Of a DNA stretch of 64,000 bases, positions 34,405-43,926 are shown piece by piece. A program made the position numbers and the translations under genes. The stretch comes from Gordonia sp. PDNC005 (GTDB lineage: Bacteria; Actinomycetota; Actinomycetes; Mycobacteriales; Mycobacteriaceae), in NCBI RefSeq assembly GCF_016919385.1, contig NZ_CP070351.1, forward strand, positions 1,984,001-2,048,000, read 5' to 3'. The notes below the pieces were generated by a model. It made no database searches. It saw nothing but the letters and a program-made list of their open reading frames with translations, and was not told where the DNA came from. Every line of letters begins with the position of its first letter. Position 1 is the stretch's first letter.

Positions 34405-36726
34405 GTGCCAGCGCAACCGGGAAGCCAGATCGCCGGATACACAGTTCTCTCCCTGCTCGGTTCAGGGGGCATGGGTGAGGTGTACCTCGTCGAGAACGAA
34501 CAACTGCAGCGCCGCGAGGCGATGAAGGTCATCTCGGTGGCCGGGGCGTCGAACCCCGACTTCCAGCAGCGGTTCACCAACGAGGCGCGCACGGCGGCGT
34601 CGTTGGATCATCCGAGCATCATCACGATTCACAACCACGGCATCGCTGAAGAGTCGCCCTGGTACACGATGTCGTACCTCGAGGGTCCGGACCTGGCGTC
34701 CACACGGTTGACGCCCGCCGAGGTCGGGAATGTGCTGCGTCAGGTCGGCGACGCGCTCGACTACGCCCACCAGCATCATGTGGTGCACCGCGACATCAAG
34801 CCCGCGAACATCGTCGTGACCCGCGACAAGGACGGCGCCATCCGGCGCGCGGTGGTCCTCGATTTCGGCATCGCGAAGCTGGCGAACTCTCCGCAGCTCA
34901 CTGCGATGAACTCGATCGTCGGCACGATGACGTATACGGCGCCGGAGGTGATCGGCGGGCAGTCCGCGGGCCCGGCAGCCGACCAGTACTCGCTCGCATG
35001 CGCGACGTACCAGATGCTCGCCGGCAATCCTCCGTTCGCCGCGGACAACGCGACGGCGTTGATGATGGCCCACGTCCAGCAGCCGGCACCGCATCTGGGC
35101 GCACTCCGACCCGATCTCGCCGCAGTCGGACCCGTTCTGCAGCGCGGGATGGCGAAGAACCCCGCCGACCGGTTCGCGGACTGCAGCACTTTCGCCGCCG
35201 AATTCAACCGAGCGTTGAGCACCACGAGCTCCGGTACGCAGACCACGGTCGCCCCTGTCCCCCAAGCGGGCTTCGGGGCGCCGTCCGGTTCGGCGGCGTT
35301 CAGCCCGATGCCGCCGTCGTATCAGTCCGGACCGCAACACCAGTCCGGCCCACAGTTTCAGTCGGGGCCACAGCACCAGTTCGGCGGGCAGCACCCGCCG
35401 GGGCAGCAGTTCCAGGGCACTCAACCCGTCTCCGGTCCACAGTTCCAGCCGGGGGCCGCGTTTCAACCGCAGCCCGGCCAGTACGGGCAACAGCCGTACG
35501 GGGCAGTCGGCGTCGCACCGAAGAAGTCGAAGAAGGGCCTGTTCATCGGCCTCGCCCTTGTCGCGGCCGTGATCGTCGCAATCGCGGGCACGTCGCCGCT
35601 GTGGTGGCCGTCGTCGGAGACGGCCACCGCCGATCCGCTTGTCGCACCGCTCGCGTCGACCGCCGTGGACACCACGTGCATGGTCGATTCGAAGAAGGAC
35701 CTGTACTGCTGGGGTCAGAACGACCACGGACAACTCGGCGACGGCTCCGAGTCCAAACGCACCACACCAGCCAAGGTCAACGGCGTCAGCAACGTCACGG
35801 CAGTGACCGTCGGCGGATACCAATCCGACGAGTACACCCGAGTCACGACCTGCGTCGCCGCATCCGACGACGCATACTGCTGGGGCGCCAACCTGTTCGG
35901 TCAGATCGGCGACGGCTCGAGCGATGACCGATCGACCCCGACCAAGGTCGCGGGCCTCGGTAAGGTCACCGGCATCACCACTTCGTGGGATTCCACCTGC
36001 GCAATCTCCGACGGAAACGTGTTCTGCTGGGGCGACAACGGACTCGGACAGCTCGGCAACGGTGGGACGTCCTCGAACAAGACCCCGACGAAGGTCGCGG
36101 GCGTCAGCAACGTCACCTCCATCTCATCCAACGAGGGCACTGTGTGCGCAGTCGCCGACGCCTCGCTGTACTGCTGGGGAGTCAACCGCGACGGACAGAT
36201 GGGCGACGGCACGACCGACAACCACTACACCCCGGTGAAGGTGCCGTCGTTGACCGACGTCACGTACGTGTCGGTCGGCGCGGGGCGCTCTGACGGAACG
36301 CCCTTCTCCAACACCTGCGTCGTCGCAGGCGGCGAGGTCTACTGCATGGGCGCGAACGGCAACGGGCAACTCGGCGACGGCGGTTCGACGTCCAGTTCCA
36401 GCCCGCGCAAGGTCAACGGAGTCGAGAAGGCCACGACGGTTGCAGTAGACGTCGCGACCACCTGCGCGACGGCCGACGGCGGGATCAAATGCTGGGGCAA
36501 CAACAAGTTCGGCCAGGTCGGCAACGGCGGAACCACCACCGTGTCGACGCCGACCACGGTGAACGGCGTCAGCGGTGCACAACAGGTGACCACCGGGTGG
36601 AGCATCACCTGCGCGATCGCGGGCGACAAGCGGTATTGCTGGGGCGCCAACGGCAATAACCAACTCGGCCGCAGCGACATCACGTCGACCGAGCAGACGT
36701 CTCCGCTGGAGATCACTCTCGGCTGA
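34405..36726 (+). CDS. Transmembrane Ser/Thr protein kinase with an extracellular RCC1 propeller
   Basis: 773 residues, GTG start with GAAAGGA 8 bases upstream. The kinase domain (about 10-275) has the Gly loop LGSGGMGEVY, Lys41 (EAMKVI), HRDIKPAN, DFG and APE, all intact. A Gln/Pro-rich linker (about 300-370) with repeated SGPQ units follows, then one membrane helix (LFIGLALVAAVIVAI). The external part (about 410-773) has seven RCC1-type repeats, each with Cys then 7-8 residues then C-W/M-G and N-x-x-x-Q. That gives 14 Cys, probably one disulfide per blade. The layout parallels PknB/PknD receptors, with an RCC1 propeller replacing PASTA or NHL sensors. The ligand is unknown. Confidence 0.9.
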   Translation: MPAQPGSQIAGYTVLSLLGSGGMGEVYLVENEQLQRREAMKVISVAGASNPDFQQRFTNEARTAASLDHPSIITIHNHGIAEESPWYTMSYLEGPDLASTRLTPAEVGNVLRQVGDALDYAHQHHVVHRDIKPANIVVTRDKDGAIRRAVVLDFGIAKLANSPQLTAMNSIVGTMTYTAPEVIGGQSAGPAADQYSLACATYQMLAGNPPFAADNATALMMAHVQQPAPHLGALRPDLAAVGPVLQRGMAKNPADRFADCSTFAAEFNRALSTTSSGTQTTVAPVPQAGFGAPSGSAAFSPMPPSYQSGPQHQSGPQFQSGPQHQFGGQHPPGQQFQGTQPVSGPQFQPGAAFQPQPGQYGQQPYGAVGVAPKKSKKGLFIGLALVAAVIVAIAGTSPLWWPSSETATADPLVAPLASTAVDTTCMVDSKKDLYCWGQNDHGQLGDGSESKRTTPAKVNGVSNVTAVTVGGYQSDEYTRVTTCVAASDDAYCWGANLFGQIGDGSSDDRSTPTKVAGLGKVTGITTSWDSTCAISDGNVFCWGDNGLGQLGNGGTSSNKTPTKVAGVSNVTSISSNEGTVCAVADASLYCWGVNRDGQMGDGTTDNHYTPVKVPSLTDVTYVSVGAGRSDGTPFSNTCVVAGGEVYCMGANGNGQLGDGGSTSSSSPRKVNGVEKATTVAVDVATTCATADGGIKCWGNNKFGQVGNGGTTTVSTPTTVNGVSGAQQVTTGWSITCAIAGDKRYCWGANGNNQLGRSDITSTEQTSPLEITLG

Positions 36727-36735
36727 TCCGCATAC

Positions 36736-36775
36736 GAGAAGACCCCCTGCACGCCGTTGTGCAGGGGGTCTTCTC
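36736..36775. terminator. Bidirectional terminator between the kinase and the iron-binding protein gene
   Basis: A perfect 17-bp inverted repeat (36736-36752 and 36759-36775) with a 6-base loop lies between convergent genes, 9 bases after one stop and 14 before the other. The GC-rich stem has A/T-containing ends on both sides and can act in either direction. Confidence 0.85.
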
Positions 36776-36789
36776 AGCGCTGTCGACCT

Positions 36790-37773
36790 CTACTTGACCG
36801 CGGCGAAAGCCGGGCTCAGCTTGTCGAGCAGCGCCGGGATCGAAAGCGCGGAAGGAGTGTTGAGGCCGAAGATGTCCACATACGACGTCCAGGCGACCGC
36901 GCCGTTGCGAACTGAGTTGAGGGACTTGTACGACGGCAGGTTCTGCAGCGTGTTCTTCAGTTCGTCCGAGACTGCCGCGATGACCAGCAGGTCAGAATCC
37001 AGGATTTGGACGTTTTCCGGGCTGACCTGGAAACGCGGAGTCCCCTCCGCCTTGGCGCGATCGAGCTGCGCCTGAGGGAAGGAGAGACCGAGTTCGGTGA
37101 ACAGAGCCGCTGCGCCGTCGTTGTTGTCCGCGAGCAGAGTGATCATGGTCGGCGACTGGAAAGCCGCGAACGAGTAGGTCTTGCCGGCGAGCTTCGGATT
37201 CGCGCTCTTGATTGAGGCGATCTTGTCGTCGATCGACGTCTTGACCTCGGCGGCTTCGTCCGTTCTTCCAAGCGCCGTTCCTGCTGCGGCGAGGAGGTCC
37301 TGCCACGAGTCGACCTGCTGCTTGCCGACAGCCGCGATCACCGGAACGCCGGTGTCCTGCAGCTTCTTGAGAGTCGGAGCGTCGGTGATGCTCCCCTGCG
37401 TGAAGATGACGTCGGGATCGAGGTCGGCGATCTGAGTGACGATGTCCTTCTTGATGTCGATCTCACGACCGTCCCCGACCTTGCCCGCGAGCCACGGCGC
37501 GACGGTTCCGGTGGTGGCCTTCACCGCGTCGTAGTAGGCGACGGGCTGCTGGCCGAGCGCGACGACCGTCTCAGTCCACTGCGAGCCGATGGTGACGATC
37601 TTCTCCGGTGTGCCGTTGATCGTGACCGGACCGTTGGCGGTCTGGACCTGGACCGAGCCGGATGCGCCCTCGGACCCGCCGTCGTCGGTCGATCCGCAGG
37701 CGCTGATCGCGACTACTGCGGTCGCCGTGGCGAAGGCGGCGAGGACTCGCCGCGTGGTGATGCTGACCTTCAT
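36790..37773 (-). CDS. Iron-siderophore ABC transporter substrate-binding lipoprotein
   Basis: 327 residues from MKVSITTRRVLAAF, with AAGGAG 11 bases upstream of the ATG. The signal peptide ends in a lipobox (VVAISAC-GS), so the protein is lipid-anchored outside the membrane. The fold is the TroA/FepB type: EKIVTIGSQWTETVVALGQQP and LDPDVIFTQGSITD are typical. It lies downstream of the ATPase gene, separated by 71 bases holding a DtxR/IdeR box, so it has its own iron-controlled promoter. It most likely delivers ferric siderophore to the FecCD-like permease; the siderophore is not known. Confidence 0.9.
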   Translation of the reverse strand: MKVSITTRRVLAAFATATAVVAISACGSTDDGGSEGASGSVQVQTANGPVTINGTPEKIVTIGSQWTETVVALGQQPVAYYDAVKATTGTVAPWLAGKVGDGREIDIKKDIVTQIADLDPDVIFTQGSITDAPTLKKLQDTGVPVIAAVGKQQVDSWQDLLAAAGTALGRTDEAAEVKTSIDDKIASIKSANPKLAGKTYSFAAFQSPTMITLLADNNDGAAALFTELGLSFPQAQLDRAKAEGTPRFQVSPENVQILDSDLLVIAAVSDELKNTLQNLPSYKSLNSVRNGAVAWTSYVDIFGLNTPSALSIPALLDKLSPAFAAVK

Positions 37774-37817
37774 GTGGTTCCAGGCTCCTTGCTCATGCAC
37801 CCCATCAGACGGATGAA

Positions 37818-37836
37818 GTAGGTGAGCCTAACCTTA
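37818..37836 (-). promoter_or_regulatory. DtxR/IdeR iron box upstream of the binding-protein gene
   Basis: The plus strand reads GTAGGTGAGCCTAACCTTA, matching the palindromic consensus TTAGGTTAGCCTAACCTAA at 16 of 19 positions. It is 45 bases before the start of the binding protein. DtxR/IdeR with ferrous iron should repress from here. Confidence 0.82.
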
Positions 37837-37844
37837 TATCAAAC

Positions 37845-38675
37845 TCATGGCTTGCTGAGAAGGGTGCCCGTACGTCGACGCGCAGATGCGACGGTGGGGA
37901 CCACCAGCGGTCCACCGGTCTCCGGATCGGTCAGCACCTGCGCGGACAGCCCGAAGGCGTCATCGAGCACGTCGACGGTCAGCACCTCGGCCGGGGTTCC
38001 GCGAGTCAGCACGACGCCGTCGCGCATCACGATGAGGTGATCACTCGACCGCGCCGCCAGGTTGAGATCGTGCAGGACCATGACCACGGTCTTTCCGTGA
38101 TCATGACGGAGTTCGTCGACGAGGTCGAGAACGTCGACCGCGTGCGCCAGGTCGAGGTAGGTCGTCGGCTCGTCCAACAACACGAGGTCGGTGTCCTGCG
38201 CCAATGTCATCGCGATCCACGCGCGTTGACGCTGTCCGCCGGACAGATCCTCGACCGGACGATCCGCTAGTTCCAGAATCGAAGTGAGGCGCATCGCCCG
38301 GGACACCGCCTCCTCGTCGTCGGAGCTCCACTGGCGGTACCACGATTGGTACGGGGACCGCCCACGGGAGACGAGGTCGAGAACAGACAGGCCGGACGGT
38401 GCAATCGGATTCTGCGGCAGCATGGCGAGCCGTCGTGCGATGTCTCGCGGCCGCAGCGAGGCCAGGTCGACGCCATCGAGGCGGACCTGCCCTGCTGTGG
38501 GAGTCAGCAGCTTCGACAAGGTCCGGAGCAGCGTCGACTTGCCGCATCCGTTGGGGCCGATGATCGTGGTGACCTCGCCCGCGGCGATGTCCACGTCCAG
38601 GTCCGCGACGACGATGTCGCCGTTGTAGCCGACCGACAGTCCATGTGCTGACAGGATGGGGTTGGTGGTGGTCAC
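37845..38675 (-). CDS. Iron-siderophore ABC transporter ATP-binding protein
   Basis: 276 residues. Walker A GPNGCGKSTLL (about 38-48), signature LSGGQRQRAWIA and Walker B LVLLDEPTTYLDL are complete, and the sequence is of the FecE/FepC type. The start overlaps the stop of the second permease by four bases, so it is coupled to the permease operon. It powers uptake by the two FecCD-type permeases. Confidence 0.94.
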   Translation of the reverse strand: MTTTNPILSAHGLSVGYNGDIVVADLDVDIAAGEVTTIIGPNGCGKSTLLRTLSKLLTPTAGQVRLDGVDLASLRPRDIARRLAMLPQNPIAPSGLSVLDLVSRGRSPYQSWYRQWSSDDEEAVSRAMRLTSILELADRPVEDLSGGQRQRAWIAMTLAQDTDLVLLDEPTTYLDLAHAVDVLDLVDELRHDHGKTVVMVLHDLNLAARSSDHLIVMRDGVVLTRGTPAEVLTVDVLDDAFGLSAQVLTDPETGGPLVVPTVASARRRTGTLLSKP

Positions 38676-39742
38676 AGACGCCCCTTCATCTTGGCGATCA
38701 CGAGTGATGCGACGAGCACCGGCCCGCCTACTCCGGCGGTCACGACCCCGACGGGAATGCTGCTGGGCAGCAGCGTTCGGCAGAGGAGTTCACTGAGCAG
38801 AACGAGCAGTGCGCCGCAGAGACCACTGGTCAATGGCCCCGGCACGGTCCCGCCCGTCACACGTAGCGCAATCTGCGGTGCGAGGAGCGCGACAAACGCT
38901 ATCGGCCCCACACCCGACACCGCGACTCCGGCGACCGCGACGCCGATCGCCATCGTGACACCTGTTGTGAGGGCGGGTCGGGTGCCGAACGATCGAGCGA
39001 GGTCCTCACCCATGCTGATGGCGGACAGCCGTGGTCGCAGCAGCAGCGAGGCTATGACGCCGATCGGCACCACGACGAGGACCGGTGTCAGGGTGTCCCA
39101 GGACGCGCCCGACAGGGACCCGACAATCCACCGTTGCGCTTCCTCAACCTCCCAGACCTGTGCGCGCGTCAGCAGGTAGCTGGTGAGCGCAGTGAAGAAC
39201 CAGGTGGCGGCCACGCCGACGAGTACCAGGCGGGTGGTCTCCAACCCGTTCCTCCACGCGAGCGCGTACATGGCCAGAGCGGTCCCCGCCGCACCGACGA
39301 GTGCAGCGCCGGGAACACCGATTCCGTCGAACCAGGCGCCCCACGACCCCGCGAACGCGATGGCCAACACCACCATCGTCGACGCACCCGCTGTGATGCC
39401 GAGCATGTCTGGGGTGGCGAGCGGGTTGCGTGCCACGGTCTGCATATTGGCGCCTGCCACGGCGAGCCCGGCACCGGCGAACGCGCCGAGCAGGACGATC
39501 GGGAGTTGGCCGTCGACGATCGCCTGACGAGGTAGTCGTCCGCCACCGCCGAACAGGGCCTTGGTGACGACGTCCGGGGGCAGGGTCTCGATGTACAGCA
39601 GTCCGAATCCGAGTGCCACCACCGACGCCGCCAGCACCAGCGCTACTGCGACTGCCCGCGGTCGCACGATGACGCTCACCAGTCCGGCGCGGATCACGTT
39701 GCGCCTCAGGGGCCGGTGGCCCACTTCGAGGGTTGCAGTCAC
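38672..39742 (-). CDS. Iron-siderophore ABC transporter permease (second)
   Basis: 356 residues from VTATLEVGHRPLRRNV. The GTG at 39742 overlaps the stop of the first permease (GTGA). FecCD family with about nine to ten membrane helices and the conserved VAGANMQTVARNPLATPDMLG loop. The C-terminal ATPase-contact region is FVALLAPQIALRVTGG. The longer frame to 40042 runs within the first permease gene in another frame and has no family match. Confidence 0.92.
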   Translation of the reverse strand: MTATLEVGHRPLRRNVIRAGLVSVIVRPRAVAVALVLAASVVALGFGLLYIETLPPDVVTKALFGGGGRLPRQAIVDGQLPIVLLGAFAGAGLAVAGANMQTVARNPLATPDMLGITAGASTMVVLAIAFAGSWGAWFDGIGVPGAALVGAAGTALAMYALAWRNGLETTRLVLVGVAATWFFTALTSYLLTRAQVWEVEEAQRWIVGSLSGASWDTLTPVLVVVPIGVIASLLLRPRLSAISMGEDLARSFGTRPALTTGVTMAIGVAVAGVAVSGVGPIAFVALLAPQIALRVTGGTVPGPLTSGLCGALLVLLSELLCRTLLPSSIPVGVVTAGVGGPVLVASLVIAKMKGRL

Positions 39743-40797
39743 AGGGTCACCAGCTTCTTCCGACGAATGATCGCGATGAACACGGGTGCTCCCACCGCGG
39801 CGAGCACCACCGCTACGGAGATCTCCCCCGGGCTCCCGAGGACTCGACCGATCACGTCGCAATAGAGGAGCAGACACGCACCGAGCACTGCGGAGAATGG
39901 AACCATCAGCCGGTAGTCGGGCCCGGTGAACACCCGCGCGATGTGCGGGACGACCAATCCGAGGAAGGCGATCGGTCCGCAGGCCGCGGTCGCGGCGCCT
40001 GCGAGGACCGCGACTGCGGCGACGCCGGAGAATCGGATCCATCCGACACGCGACCCGAGCGACTTCGCGACCGAATCGCCGAGCGCGAGAATGTTGAGGA
40101 AGTAGCCGCCCGCGAACGCCGCGATCAGACCGACGATGATGAACGGCGCCGCCGCGCCGACCACGTCCCAGTCACGTCCACCAGTGGCTCCGACGTTCCA
40201 GTACCGCCACGCGTCGAGCGAGCGCACGTCCGACAGCACGATCGCTGAGGTCACCGCCACGAGGAACGCCGACATGCCTGCACCGGACAGAATGAGCGTG
40301 AGCGGCGAATTGGCCCCACCGCCGACCGCGAAGGCAAACACCGCGGCCGCGGCGATCAGGGCACCGGCCATCCCGAACCACATGTAGGCCCACGGGGATG
40401 CGACGCCGAACGCGAAGACGCCGAGCACGACACCGAGACTCGCGCCCCCGTTGACTCCGAGCATTCCGGGGTCTGCGAGCGGGTTCCTGGTGTGTCCCTG
40501 GACGAGAGCGCCGGCCGCGCCCAGTGCTAGCCCGACGAGAAGCCCGAGAACAGTGCGCGGAATGCGCTGGGAGAACACGATGTCGTTGGCTCGCGACAAC
40601 CCGGTCGACGAGGCAAGTTGATCGGCGGACGCCCACAGCGAGGTCCACGCGTCACCGGCGGACAAGTGCTCGCCGGACCCGAACAGCACGGAGAGGACGA
40701 GGCCACCGACGAGCGTTATGGCGCCGAGCACAAATCCGATCGCACTGCGCGACGCAGAACGCTGAAGCGGTTCGTCGACGGCCTTCGTCAAGGTCAT
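39739..40797 (-). CDS. Iron-siderophore ABC transporter permease (first)
   Basis: 352 residues, FecCD family, with many membrane helices. The conserved loop is GAAGALVQGHTRNPLADPG and the coupling region GLVVPHIARVFTGPDYR. It heads the permease-permease-ATPase operon. The iron box starts 5 bases before its ATG. With TAACCT 6 bases before the ATG and no Shine-Dalgarno, the message is probably leaderless. Confidence 0.92.
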   Translation of the reverse strand: MTLTKAVDEPLQRSASRSAIGFVLGAITLVGGLVLSVLFGSGEHLSAGDAWTSLWASADQLASSTGLSRANDIVFSQRIPRTVLGLLVGLALGAAGALVQGHTRNPLADPGMLGVNGGASLGVVLGVFAFGVASPWAYMWFGMAGALIAAAAVFAFAVGGGANSPLTLILSGAGMSAFLVAVTSAIVLSDVRSLDAWRYWNVGATGGRDWDVVGAAAPFIIVGLIAAFAGGYFLNILALGDSVAKSLGSRVGWIRFSGVAAVAVLAGAATAACGPIAFLGLVVPHIARVFTGPDYRLMVPFSAVLGACLLLYCDVIGRVLGSPGEISVAVVLAAVGAPVFIAIIRRKKLVTL

Positions 40798-40801
40798 CGC
40801 A

Positions 40802-40820
40802 TTAGGTTAGCCGAACCTAT
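40802..40820 (-). promoter_or_regulatory. DtxR/IdeR iron box overlapping the permease operon promoter
   Basis: TTAGGTTAGCCGAACCTAT matches the palindromic consensus TTAGGTTAGCCTAACCTAA at 17 of 19 positions. It contains the apparent -10 (TAACCT on the minus strand), so binding would block RNA polymerase directly. Confidence 0.87.
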
Positions 40821-40834
40821 GTCATTGTCGCCCG

Positions 40835-41647
40835 TCAGCCCTGCGCTCGCGCGCTCGCGTACAGGCAGATCGCGCTGGCGGCGGCGAGGTTCAGACTCTC
40901 AGCACGGCCGCGAATCGGGATCGACAGGCGGTGATCGGCGCCCTTGAGAAGTTCCGAGGGAAGTCCATGCGCCTCGTTCCCGAACAGCCAGGCATGCGGC
41001 CGGGCGAGGACGGGTGCGGCGTCGTCCAACGACAACTCACCGTCCATCGTGGTGGCGAGGGTGACAATCCCACGTCGGCCGATCGCCTGCAGGGCCCGCT
41101 GCACGTTCGCATCACGGACCACCGGGATGTGGAAGATGCTGCCGGCCGAGGCCCGCACGGCCTTGGCGTTGTGCGGGTCGACGGTGTCGCCGAGCAGGAC
41201 GACGGCATCGGCCCCCATCGCGTCGGCACACCGAGTGAGTGTTCCGACGTTGCCGGGCTCCCGCGGTTCGACGGCGACGACGAGCAGAGTCGGATCGGCG
41301 GCGAGCACATCGTCGAGGTCGGTCGTGACGAGCGAGCACTCGGCGAACACACCCGGTGCCGTCGTCGTCTCAGACAGCCGGTCCGCGGCCTTGTCGGACA
41401 GCCAGTACAGCGGAATGTCCGCGTCCAACACACGGTCGACGAGACCGACGTGCTTGTGAGAATCAGAGTCACGCACCAGGACAGACAGGACCCGGCCCGT
41501 CGACAAGGCGGCGTCGACCGAGTTGAAACCTTCGACGAGGAATCTCCCCTCGGCTTTACGCGCCGAGGCCCGTCGATACTTGACCAATGAGACGACCCGC
41601 GACGAACGTTCGGAGAGAACGTCCATCGCGGGTCGATACGAGTTCAT
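40835..41647 (-). CDS. SpoU/TrmH-family RNA 2'-O-methyltransferase
   Basis: 270 residues. N-terminal substrate-binding region (KYRRASARKAEGRFLVEG) and C-terminal SPOUT knot domain with the three family motifs: AVEPREPGNVGTLTRCADA, LFGNEAHGLPSELL and IPIRGRAESLNLAAASAI. The target is probably a ribose in 23S rRNA. It lies downstream of infC-rpmI-rplT, where M. tuberculosis has tsnR (Rv1644), and is probably co-transcribed (21-base gap). The first seven residues could be omitted if MDVLSERSS is the true start. Confidence 0.88.
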   Translation of the reverse strand: MNSYRPAMDVLSERSSRVVSLVKYRRASARKAEGRFLVEGFNSVDAALSTGRVLSVLVRDSDSHKHVGLVDRVLDADIPLYWLSDKAADRLSETTTAPGVFAECSLVTTDLDDVLAADPTLLVVAVEPREPGNVGTLTRCADAMGADAVVLLGDTVDPHNAKAVRASAGSIFHIPVVRDANVQRALQAIGRRGIVTLATTMDGELSLDDAAPVLARPHAWLFGNEAHGLPSELLKGADHRLSIPIRGRAESLNLAAASAICLYASARAQG

Positions 41648-41668
41648 ATCTCGCGTCTGCTCAGGCGA

Positions 41669-42049
41669 TCAGGCAACCGGAGCGTTGACGTCGGCAGGCA
41701 GTGCTGCGCGAGCGATCTCGACGAGGCCGGTGAAAGCTGCCGGGTCGGTGACGGCGATGTCGGCGAGCACCTTGCGGTCCACCTCGACCTCAGCCAGCTT
41801 GAGGCCCTGGATGAAGCGGTTGTAGGTGATGTCATTGGCGCGAGCAGCCGCGTTGATGCGGGTGATCCACAGCTTGCGGAAGTCGCCCTTGCGAGCCTTG
41901 CGGTCGCGGTATGCGTAGGTCAGCGAGTGGAGCTGCTGCTCCTTGGCCTTGCGGTAGAGGCGCGACCGCTGTCCGCGGTAGCCCTTCGATGCCTCCAGAA
42001 CGGAGCGGCGCTTCTTCTGGGCGTTGACGGCCCTTTTCACACGTGCCAT
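41669..42049 (-). CDS. rplT: 50S ribosomal protein L20
   Basis: 126 residues, the usual length. [15 protein letters not shown], then [22 protein letters not shown] and [14 protein letters not shown] are standard L20. It binds 23S rRNA early in 50S assembly. Third gene of the conserved infC-rpmI-rplT set, 40 bases after rpmI. Confidence 0.97.
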   Translation of the reverse strand: MARVKRAVNAQKKRRSVLEASKGYRGQRSRLYRKAKEQQLHSLTYAYRDRKARKGDFRKLWITRINAAARANDITYNRFIQGLKLAEVEVDRKVLADIAVTDPAAFTGLVEIARAALPADVNAPVA

Positions 42050-42089
42050 TAGTCAGTAATCCTTTGAAGTCTTAGTCGTCAGGGAAAGA

Positions 42090-42284
42090 TCAGCGGTTGA
42101 GCAGTCGCTTGATGCGCGGGGCGTCGTTCTCGCTGACGACCTCGGTGCCGCTCATGCGACGGGTGACGCGCGACGACTTGTGCTCCAGGAGGTGGCGCTT
42201 GCCCGCCTTCTCGCGGACGATCTTGCCGCTGCCGGTCACCTTGAAACGCTTCGCGGTGCCCTTGTGGGTCTTGCTCTTCGGCAT
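42090..42284 (-). CDS. rpmI: 50S ribosomal protein L35
   Basis: 64 residues: [20 protein letters not shown], followed by [16 protein letters not shown], is the L35 pattern. Very basic, as expected for an rRNA-binding protein. It lies between infC and rplT. Overlapping frames in the same place are shadows. Confidence 0.97.
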   Translation of the reverse strand: MPKSKTHKGTAKRFKVTGSGKIVREKAGKRHLLEHKSSRVTRRMSGTEVVSENDAPRIKRLLNR

Positions 42285-42369
42285 GGTTTTCCTTCATTCG
42301 GGCGAACTCCACCGGCACCGCCCTCGCGGTGCTCGTGTGGAATCCGCTGGTGCGGGTGTGGTGCTTGGC

Positions 42370-42918
<549 letters not shown>

Positions 42919-43175
42919 GTGGCCTCCTCGATAAATGTGTACTCACGTGGCCGGCCAGAATACTGGCAGCAGGAGACATCGAGACCGAAAAACACTCGTC
43001 ACGCGCGGAAGCAGCCGAGAATGTAGATCATCTCGCTGCTCCGTCGTCTCGCGACGGTGTGACCGGAACCGGACAACTCCTCGCCCGAAAGCGTGTGTCG
43101 TACGGTGGGACCTCGAACATCCTCTTGCTACCCCGGCGTGAGCCGGAGCGGTCATGCTGTGAAAGTCTAACAGGC
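42919..43175. other. Divergent region: infC leader and DUF1844 promoter
   Basis: 257 bases without a gene. On the infC side two hairpins are visible: CCGTCG-5-CGACGG (43041-43057), and a longer one with arms at 43010-43020 and 43031-43040 with a single bulged base. About 20 bases further towards infC is a run of five T (minus strand). This could be a leader that tunes infC-rpmI-rplT, but no known r-protein leader fold was matched. Confidence 0.4.
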
Positions 43176-43577
43176 GTGAGCGCTAACTCCTATTCGACCG
43201 GCCGCCCCTCCTCTGACGACGCGCATGCGCACGTCGCTCCAGGTGGAGCCGAAGACGTCAACGTCCGCGAGCTCGCGACCATTCCCGCGGTCGAGGTGAC
43301 CACCCGTGCAGCGATCATGCTGATGAGCGCTGCGGCCGAGAAGATCGGTCCCGACGCGGGCGGCGAGGAAGAGCACAAGGACCTGCCGGAGGCGCGCGCC
43401 CTGATCACAGCCCTCGCTGGCCTCGTGACAGCGGCTTCGATGGACCTGGGCTTGCACCGCAAGCCCATCCAGGACGGCCTTAAAGCCCTCCAGCTCGCGT
43501 TCCGCGAGGCGTCGTCGTATCCAGACGCCCCTGGCGAAGGTCCCGGCGAGAAGTACACCGGCCCGGTCAAAGGCTGA
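43176..43577 (+). CDS. DUF1844 domain protein
   Basis: 133 residues from GTG at 43176 (VSANSYSTGRPSSDD). The conserved part (about 35-115) reads RELATIPAVEVTTRAAIMLM to PDAGGEEEHKDLPEARALI and GLVTAASMDLGL, an all-helical domain of unknown function found throughout actinobacteria next to infC. The Pro-rich tail (PDAPGEGPGEKYTGP) is flexible. There is no clear Shine-Dalgarno; the sequence before the GTG (AGTCTAACAGGC) may hold a -10, so a leaderless start is possible. The frame extends back to 43059 but without similarity. Confidence 0.8.
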   Translation: MSANSYSTGRPSSDDAHAHVAPGGAEDVNVRELATIPAVEVTTRAAIMLMSAAAEKIGPDAGGEEEHKDLPEARALITALAGLVTAASMDLGLHRKPIQDGLKALQLAFREASSYPDAPGEGPGEKYTGPVKG

Positions 43578-43620
43578 GCTCTTCGCATCGACGACGCGCC
43601 GGTCGGACTACCCTGGTCTC

Positions 43621-43926
43621 ATGACCACAGGTGACGACGATCTGGAACCGATCGACGCGGAGATCGTCGAACCAGTCGGCACGCCCGATTTCACCCCAAC
43701 GGTCCAGGCTCCGTCGTTCGCAGACGTCACGGGCTACACCGAGGCGGGCGTCCCCACGTTCGACCATGTCCGCGACAAGATCGAGAAGCGGACCACCACT
43801 GCGATCGGAAGCCAGGAACTGTCCGAAATGGGGCGTGAATCGACCGCCCTGGACGAGGCCATCGCCAAGCGCGACGAAGCCGCCAAGAAGAAGCTCGAGG
43901 AGATGAGGAAGTCACTCGGGTTGTGA
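43621..43926 (+). CDS. Small acidic protein of unknown function
   Basis: 101 residues. An acidic disordered N-terminus (MTTGDDDLEPIDAEIVEPVG) is followed by a central conserved-looking segment (PSFADVTGYTEAGVPTFDHV) and a long charged helix at the C-terminus (LDEAIAKRDEAAKKKLEEM). No catalytic, membrane or export signals. It follows the DUF1844 gene by 43 bases on the same strand and converges on the lipase gene with no gap. Codon use is like its neighbours. I do not recognise a family. Confidence 0.7.
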   Translation: MTTGDDDLEPIDAEIVEPVGTPDFTPTVQAPSFADVTGYTEAGVPTFDHVRDKIEKRTTTAIGSQELSEMGRESTALDEAIAKRDEAAKKKLEEMRKSLGL

